A stretch of DNA of 64,000 nucleotides, from assembly GCF_000381965.1 (NCBI RefSeq), contig NZ_KB908461.1, positions 1 to 64,000 of the forward strand, given 5' to 3'. This DNA is from Oceanimonas smirnovii ATCC BAA-899 (GTDB taxonomy: Bacteria > Pseudomonadota > Gammaproteobacteria > Enterobacterales > Aeromonadaceae). Position 1 is the stretch's first letter. Each line of letters starts with the position of its first letter. Shown here piece by piece: positions 59,589 to 64,000 of this stretch. The notes beneath the pieces were generated by a model. It had not been told where the DNA came from, searched no databases, and was given only the letters and a program-made list of their open reading frames with translations. Made by a program: the position numbers and the translations under genes.

Positions 59589-60760
59589 AGCGCCTCCCGC
59601 TGTCTGGCCTGCATGTTGTCGCGACGCCATTCAAAATCGATGCGCACCAGAATGGCCACGGCGGCACTCATCACCAGCAGACTGGAGCCGCCATAGCTCA
59701 CCAGTGGCAGGGTCAGGCCTTTGGTGGGCAGCATGCCCGAGGCCGCGCCCACATTCACTACGGTCTGAAAGCTGAACCAGATGCCGATGCCCATGGCCAG
59801 ATAGCCTTCGTACTGGCGTCCGCCCATCAGTACCTTCTGGCCGATACGCAGCGCCTTGAACGCCAGCCAGCACTGCAGCAGCAGTACCAGCAATACACCG
59901 GTAAAGCCCAGCTCTTCGCCCAGAATGGCAAACACAAAGTCGGTATGGGCTTCGGGAAGATATTCCAGCTTCTGAATGGAGTTGCCCAGGCCTTCACCAA
60001 ACCAGCCGCCCCGGCCAAACGCCATCAGCGACTGAGTAAGCTGGTAGCCGCTGCCAAAGGGATCATCCCAGGGATTCAGAAACGAAGTCACCCGTTTAAC
60101 CCGGTAAGGTGCCATGGCAATCAGCCCGGCTACCAGTGCCATACCCAGCAGCACCAGGCTGATAAACTGGCCCATGCGGGCACCGGCAATAAACAGCATG
60201 CCCAGCGTAGTCACAAACAACACCACCACTGAGCCCAGATCCGGCTGCATCAGCAACAGGAAGGACAGCATGCTCATTACCGCCAGCGGCTTGAGAAAGC
60301 CTTTCCAGTGGCTGCGCACTTCGTCCTGCTTGCGTACCAGAAAACCGGCCAGAAAGGTAAACAGTGCCAGCTTGGCAATTTCTGCCGGCTGCACGTTGAA
60401 CAGCCCCAGCGCCAGCCATCGCTTACTGCCGTTTATCTCCCGGCCTACCACCAGTACCAGCATCAGCATGATCAGCGCCAGGATCAGAAAGCTGGCATTG
60501 TATTGCTGCCAGCGGGCCATGGGGATCTGCAGCACCAGGGCACTCAGAAACAGACAAACCAGCAAAAAGATGCCGTGACGTTTTACAAAGAAAAAAGCGT
60601 CATCGCCCACGGCGATGCCTTCAGCAATGGAGGCCGACGACACCATGACCAGCCCAATGGCCATCAGCGCCAGCGATAAAATAACCAGCTGACGATCATA
60701 GATATGCCCCTGAGACGGCCGCAGCAGCCAGTCCATGCTGAAAGCAGGCAGCAGCTTCAT
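59585..60760 (-). CDS. ftsW: Septal peptidoglycan glycosyltransferase FtsW
   Basis: SEDS-family polymerase working with FtsI at the septum. 391 residues with about 10 helices. VNGSKRWL-type motif (here [23 protein letters not shown]), [13 protein letters not shown], and the C-terminal [16 protein letters not shown]. Overlaps both murG and murD by 4 bases. Confidence 0.98.
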   Translation of the reverse strand: MKLLPAFSMDWLLRPSQGHIYDRQLVILSLALMAIGLVMVSSASIAEGIAVGDDAFFFVKRHGIFLLVCLFLSALVLQIPMARWQQYNASFLILALIMLMLVLVVGREINGSKRWLALGLFNVQPAEIAKLALFTFLAGFLVRKQDEVRSHWKGFLKPLAVMSMLSFLLLMQPDLGSVVVLFVTTLGMLFIAGARMGQFISLVLLGMALVAGLIAMAPYRVKRVTSFLNPWDDPFGSGYQLTQSLMAFGRGGWFGEGLGNSIQKLEYLPEAHTDFVFAILGEELGFTGVLLVLLLQCWLAFKALRIGQKVLMGGRQYEGYLAMGIGIWFSFQTVVNVGAASGMLPTKGLTLPLVSYGGSSLLVMSAAVAILVRIDFEWRRDNMQARQREAL

Positions 60761-62055
60761 AGCGCCTCCACCAGCGACACAAAATGATCGCCCCGGGCCG
60801 GATAGTTAGGGTACATATCCAGACTGGCACAGGCCGGTGCCAGCAGCACCCAGTCGCCGGCGGCGGCCTGTCCGGCGCACCAGGCCACGGCTTCATTCAT
60901 GCTGGCCACGGCGTGCGTATTGGCACCAAGCGCCAGCAACTGCTCCTTGTCCTGCCCCAGGCAGGCCATGCCGGCAATGCGGGTTTGCAGCAGCGGTACC
61001 AGCGGAGAAAAGTCCTGCCCCTTGCCCTGACCACCGGCAATCAGCCAGAGCCGGCCGTTTATATCACCGGCAATGCCGTCGATGGCCGCCAGAGTGGCTC
61101 CCACATTGGTGGCTTTGGAGTCGTTAATCCAGCGTACGCCATTTTTTTCAGCCACAAACTGGCAACGATGGGCCAGGCCGGTAAAACGGCGCAGCACCGC
61201 CAGCTGAGCGATGCGGGAAATACCGGCTTTATCTGCCAGGGCCATGGCAGCCAGGGCATTGAGCTGGTTGTGAGCACCGACAATGCGCAGCTCGCGCACT
61301 GCCAGTACCGGCTCGCCGTGCACACTGAGCCACAGTTCGCCATTCTGTTCCAGACGGCCATAGTCCTGCCCGTTCAGGCCAAAGCTGAGCGCTTTGCTCC
61401 CCTTTGGCGGATATGTCTCGCTGTCTTCCCGGTTATAAACGCACAGACCTGCCCCCTGATAAATGCCGAGCTTGGTATCCCGGTAATGTGCCAGCGAGTC
61501 GTAACGATCCAGATGATCTTCACTGATATTCAGCACGGTAGCCGCCAGTGCCTTCAGCCCCGGCGTGGTTTCCAGCTGAAAGCTGGACAGCTCCAGCACC
61601 GCCAGCGCCAGTGGCTGCTCCAGCAGCGCCAGTGCCGGCGTGCCGATATTACCGCCCACGCCCACGGCCAGCCCGGCTTCAGCCGCCATCTCACCCACCA
61701 GGGTAGTGACGGTACTTTTGCCGTTGGAGCCGGTAATGGCAATCACTGGAGCTGTACATTCACGCAGAAACAGCTCCACATCACCGATAATTTCCACCCC
61801 GACGGCGGCCGCCTGCTGCAGTTCGGGCGTAGCCAGCGGCACACCCGGGCTGACGATAATCAAGTCGGCACCACAGAGCACTTCAGGGTTCAGGCCGCCA
61901 AAGTAACATTCCAGTCCTGCCGGCAGCTGTTCGGCACCCGGCGGCGCTGTGCGGGTATCCATCACCACAGGGCGCACGCCCTTGCGCACGCAGTGGTGCA
62001 CACAGGAAAGCCCCGTTTGCCCCAGTCCGATAATCACAGTGCGTGCAGGAATCAT
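60757..62055 (-). CDS. murD: UDP-N-acetylmuramoyl-L-alanine--D-glutamate ligase MurD
   Basis: Adds D-Glu to the stem peptide. 432 residues (E. coli 438). N-terminal [14 protein letters not shown]-loop GSNGKST (109-115), [17 protein letters not shown], and [15 protein letters not shown]. Four bases after mraY. Confidence 0.98.
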   Translation of the reverse strand: MIPARTVIIGLGQTGLSCVHHCVRKGVRPVVMDTRTAPPGAEQLPAGLECYFGGLNPEVLCGADLIIVSPGVPLATPELQQAAAVGVEIIGDVELFLRECTAPVIAITGSNGKSTVTTLVGEMAAEAGLAVGVGGNIGTPALALLEQPLALAVLELSSFQLETTPGLKALAATVLNISEDHLDRYDSLAHYRDTKLGIYQGAGLCVYNREDSETYPPKGSKALSFGLNGQDYGRLEQNGELWLSVHGEPVLAVRELRIVGAHNQLNALAAMALADKAGISRIAQLAVLRRFTGLAHRCQFVAEKNGVRWINDSKATNVGATLAAIDGIAGDINGRLWLIAGGQGKGQDFSPLVPLLQTRIAGMACLGQDKEQLLALGANTHAVASMNEAVAWCAGQAAAGDWVLLAPACASLDMYPNYPARGDHFVSLVEAL

Positions 62056-62059
62056 GATG

Positions 62060-63142
62060 TTATCTCAGCTTCAGAGTGGCCAGGCCGGTAAGCACCAGCA
62101 TCAGGGTAATGATCCAGAAACGGACAATCACACGAGGCTCGGGCCAGCCTTTCAGTTCATAGTGATGATGAATGGGTGCCATGCGAAAAATTCGCTGGCC
62201 CCGCAGCTTGTAGGAACCCACCTGCAGGATCACCGACAGGGTCTCGATAACAAAGATGCCGCCCATGATCACCAGCAAAAATTCCTGGCGTACCAGCACC
62301 GCAATCACGCCCAGGGTGGCACCCAGTGCCAGCGAGCCTACATCGCCCATAAATACCTGAGCGGGAAAGGTGTTAAACCATAAAAAACCGAGACCGGCGC
62401 CGACAATGGCAGTGCACACCACGGTCAGCTCGCCGGCATTGGCCACATAGGGAATATGCAGATATTCGGCAAAGTTGACGTTACCGGTGGCCCAGGCCAC
62501 CAGGGCAAAGCCTGCTGCCACCATTACAGTGGGCATAATCGCCAGGCCGTCCAGCCCGTCAGTCAGGTTGACCGCATTGCTGGAGCCGACGATCACGAAG
62601 TAACTGAGGATCACAAAAAACAGACCAAGCTGAGGCATGACGTCCTTGAAAAACGGAACAACCAGCTGGGTCTGAGCCGGATCCTTGGCTATCCAGTACA
62701 CAAAAATGGCCGCTGTCAGCGCTGCCGCCGACTGCCAGAAATACTTCCAGCGGGCGATCAGACCGTCGGTGTTTTTGCGTACCACCTTGCGGTAGTCATC
62801 CACAAAGCCGATGGCACCAAAGGCAATCAGTACAAACAGCACCACCCATACATAGGGGTTGGACAACCGTGCCCACAGCAGCACAGAGACAGAAATGGCG
62901 ATCAGTATCATCAGGCCACCCATGGTAGGGGTACCCGCCTTGCTGAAATGAGACTCAGGACCATCGTTGCGTACTACCTGGCCGATTTGAAGCTTCTGCA
63001 GCCGGCGGATCAGCCTTGGTCCAATCCATAAAGACACCATCAGGCCGGTCAGAATGGAGACGATGGCCCTGAAGGTCAGATAAGAAAAAACGTTAAAAAA
63101 GCTGAAATGGGGAGTCAGCCATTCCGCCAGCCAGACTAGCAT
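62060..63142 (-). CDS. mraY: Phospho-N-acetylmuramoyl-pentapeptide transferase MraY
   Basis: Makes lipid I from UDP-MurNAc-pentapeptide and undecaprenyl phosphate. 360 residues, as in E. coli, with ten helices. FVDDYRKV, the [13 protein letters not shown] loop, [12 protein letters not shown] and the histidine loop [16 protein letters not shown] are all present. Overlaps murF by 7 bases. Confidence 0.99.
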   Translation of the reverse strand: MLVWLAEWLTPHFSFFNVFSYLTFRAIVSILTGLMVSLWIGPRLIRRLQKLQIGQVVRNDGPESHFSKAGTPTMGGLMILIAISVSVLLWARLSNPYVWVVLFVLIAFGAIGFVDDYRKVVRKNTDGLIARWKYFWQSAAALTAAIFVYWIAKDPAQTQLVVPFFKDVMPQLGLFFVILSYFVIVGSSNAVNLTDGLDGLAIMPTVMVAAGFALVAWATGNVNFAEYLHIPYVANAGELTVVCTAIVGAGLGFLWFNTFPAQVFMGDVGSLALGATLGVIAVLVRQEFLLVIMGGIFVIETLSVILQVGSYKLRGQRIFRMAPIHHHYELKGWPEPRVIVRFWIITLMLVLTGLATLKLR

Positions 63143-64000
63143 AGCTCTCCCTCCTGAATGGCCCGGACCAGCTGTTCCATCCGCGCGCTGCGTGCACCCT
63201 TAACCAAAACGACCACCTTGTTGTGTGCTGCCAGCGCTGCTTTCAGCACTGGCCACAATTGTTGTTTATTCTCGAAATGACGGCCATTGGCCGCCGTTGC
63301 CGTATGGTGGCTGTCCCGGCCAGCGGTCAGTACCTCATCAATACCCAGCTTGCGGGCATGCTCACCCACTTTGCTGTGCATTTCGCGGCTGTAATCACCC
63401 AGCTCGGCCATATCACCAAACACAAAAATGCGGTAACCCGGCAGGCTGGCCAGGGTATCAAGCCCTGCCAGCACCGACGCTACGCTGGCATTATAGGTAT
63501 CATCCAGCACCGTCAGACCGGGTCGCGTCCATACCTGTAAACGACCTTTGGCCTGTCCGAAGGCGGCAAGTCCGGTCGCAATGTCGGCCAGACTGGCACC
63601 CAGCTGCTCGGTACCGGCGGCAGCGGCCAGGGCATTGGCCACATTGTGTTTGCCGGGCACCGGCAGCTGTACTTCAATTTCGCCCTGGGGCGTCAGCAGC
63701 CGAAAGTGAGCACAGCCAGCAGCATTCAGGCTGATATTACGGGCCTGATAGTCCCGGCGCTCACCAAAATAAATCAGTTCCACCTGTTGTTTCCACAGGT
63801 TGCAGAACGGACTGTCACCGTTGGCAATGGCCACACCGCCGGGCACCAGACCGCTGTAGATTTCACCTTTGGCCTGAGCGATGCCTTCCAGCGAGCCGAA
63901 GCCCTCCAGGTGAGACGCCTCCACATTGTTGATCAGGGCCGCATGGGGTTTCGTCAGCGAGCTGGTCCAGGCGATTTCACCGATATGGTTGGCACCCAGC
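63136..64000 (-). CDS. murF: UDP-MurNAc-tripeptide--D-Ala-D-Ala ligase MurF, C-terminal part
   Basis: Adds D-Ala-D-Ala to the stem peptide. The 5' end is cut by the window edge: the frame is open to 63999 and begins [16 protein letters not shown], which aligns with the middle of E. coli MurF. About 287 residues remain, with [46 protein letters not shown] and the C-terminal [16 protein letters not shown]. It heads the visible dcw genes on this strand. Confidence 0.97.
   Translation of the reverse strand, partial: LGANHIGEIAWTSSLTKPHAALINNVEASHLEGFGSLEGIAQAKGEIYSGLVPGGVAIANGDSPFCNLWKQQVELIYFGERRDYQARNISLNAAGCAHFRLLTPQGEIEVQLPVPGKHNVANALAAAAGTEQLGASLADIATGLAAFGQAKGRLQVWTRPGLTVLDDTYNASVASVLAGLDTLASLPGYRIFVFGDMAELGDYSREMHSKVGEHARKLGIDEVLTAGRDSHHTATAANGRHFENKQQLWPVLKAALAAHNKVVVLVKGARSARMEQLVRAIQEGELC

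Noticed and set aside
60784-62091. Long plus-strand frame opposite murD (435 codons), and similar frames opposite other dcw genes
   Set aside because: These are shadows of strongly biased minus-strand genes; every true product on the minus strand is identified by motifs.

Overview
The window reads as the chromosome of a marine or salt-tolerant gammaproteobacterium. Most housekeeping proteins look closest to Aeromonadales and Enterobacterales (PepA, ValS, SecA, FtsZ and MurG resemble the E. coli proteins almost end to end). The core gene orders (pdxJ-recO-era-rnc-lepB-lepA-rseCBA-rpoE and the dcw cluster) are gammaproteobacterial. The mostly GC-rich sequence plus an ectoine-hydrolase gene would fit relatives of Oceanimonas, Oceanisphaera or Zobellella; this placement is inference.

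Layout. 1-250: 3' end of an IS110-type transposase. 344-8750 (minus): pdxJ, recO, era, rnc, lepB, lepA and the sigma-E operon rpoE-rseA-rseB-rseC with a visible sigma-E promoter. 8933-13577: nadB (+), the ygfX/sdhE pair (-), ygfZ (+), and a divergent LysR regulator/PACE efflux pair. 13620-18087: a dicarboxylate/amino-acid symporter, ectoine hydrolase doeA, its Lrp-type regulator and a PLP aminotransferase, with a strong CRP-like site between symporter and doeA. 18220-24844: mutY-yggX, tRNA-Phe, two envelope proteins, a cold-shock gene with a long leader, a Bcr/CflA pump, an Hfq-like Sm protein with a His-rich tail, and dapA. 24845-29994: a dapA leader that looks like a lysine-codon attenuator, rsmC, three tandem tRNA-Leu(CAG) genes, a tiny membrane protein, an RlmCD-type rRNA methyltransferase, a WYL regulator and a small HELVH protein. 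30074-33690: a visibly AT-rich accessory block with a YgiC-type ATP-grasp ligase divergent from a DUF1190 gene and two unknown envelope genes. 33714-46160: a phage-like gene, tRNA-Leu(CAA), an RDD protein, lptFG, pepA-holC-valS, a BdlA-like PAS-MCP, small envelope genes, rraB and plsC. 46234-48720: a full MCP and a paralogous sensor-only protein. 48959-64000 (minus): secA, lpxC, ftsZ, ftsA, ftsQ, ddlB, murC, murG, ftsW, murD, mraY and partial murF.

How the parts work together: most of the window serves envelope building and division (dcw, lptFG, plsC, lepB, secA, lpxC), envelope stress sensing (rpoE-rseABC) and translation (lepA, era, rnc, valS, tRNAs). The accessory content concerns osmolyte use, drug efflux, chemosensing and the AT-rich ATP-grasp block. 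The most unusual signals are the predicted Lys-codon leader peptide/terminator before dapA, the Hfq-like paralogue, the ATP-grasp/DUF1190 block, the sensor-only MCP paralogue and the RlmCD-like methyltransferase.
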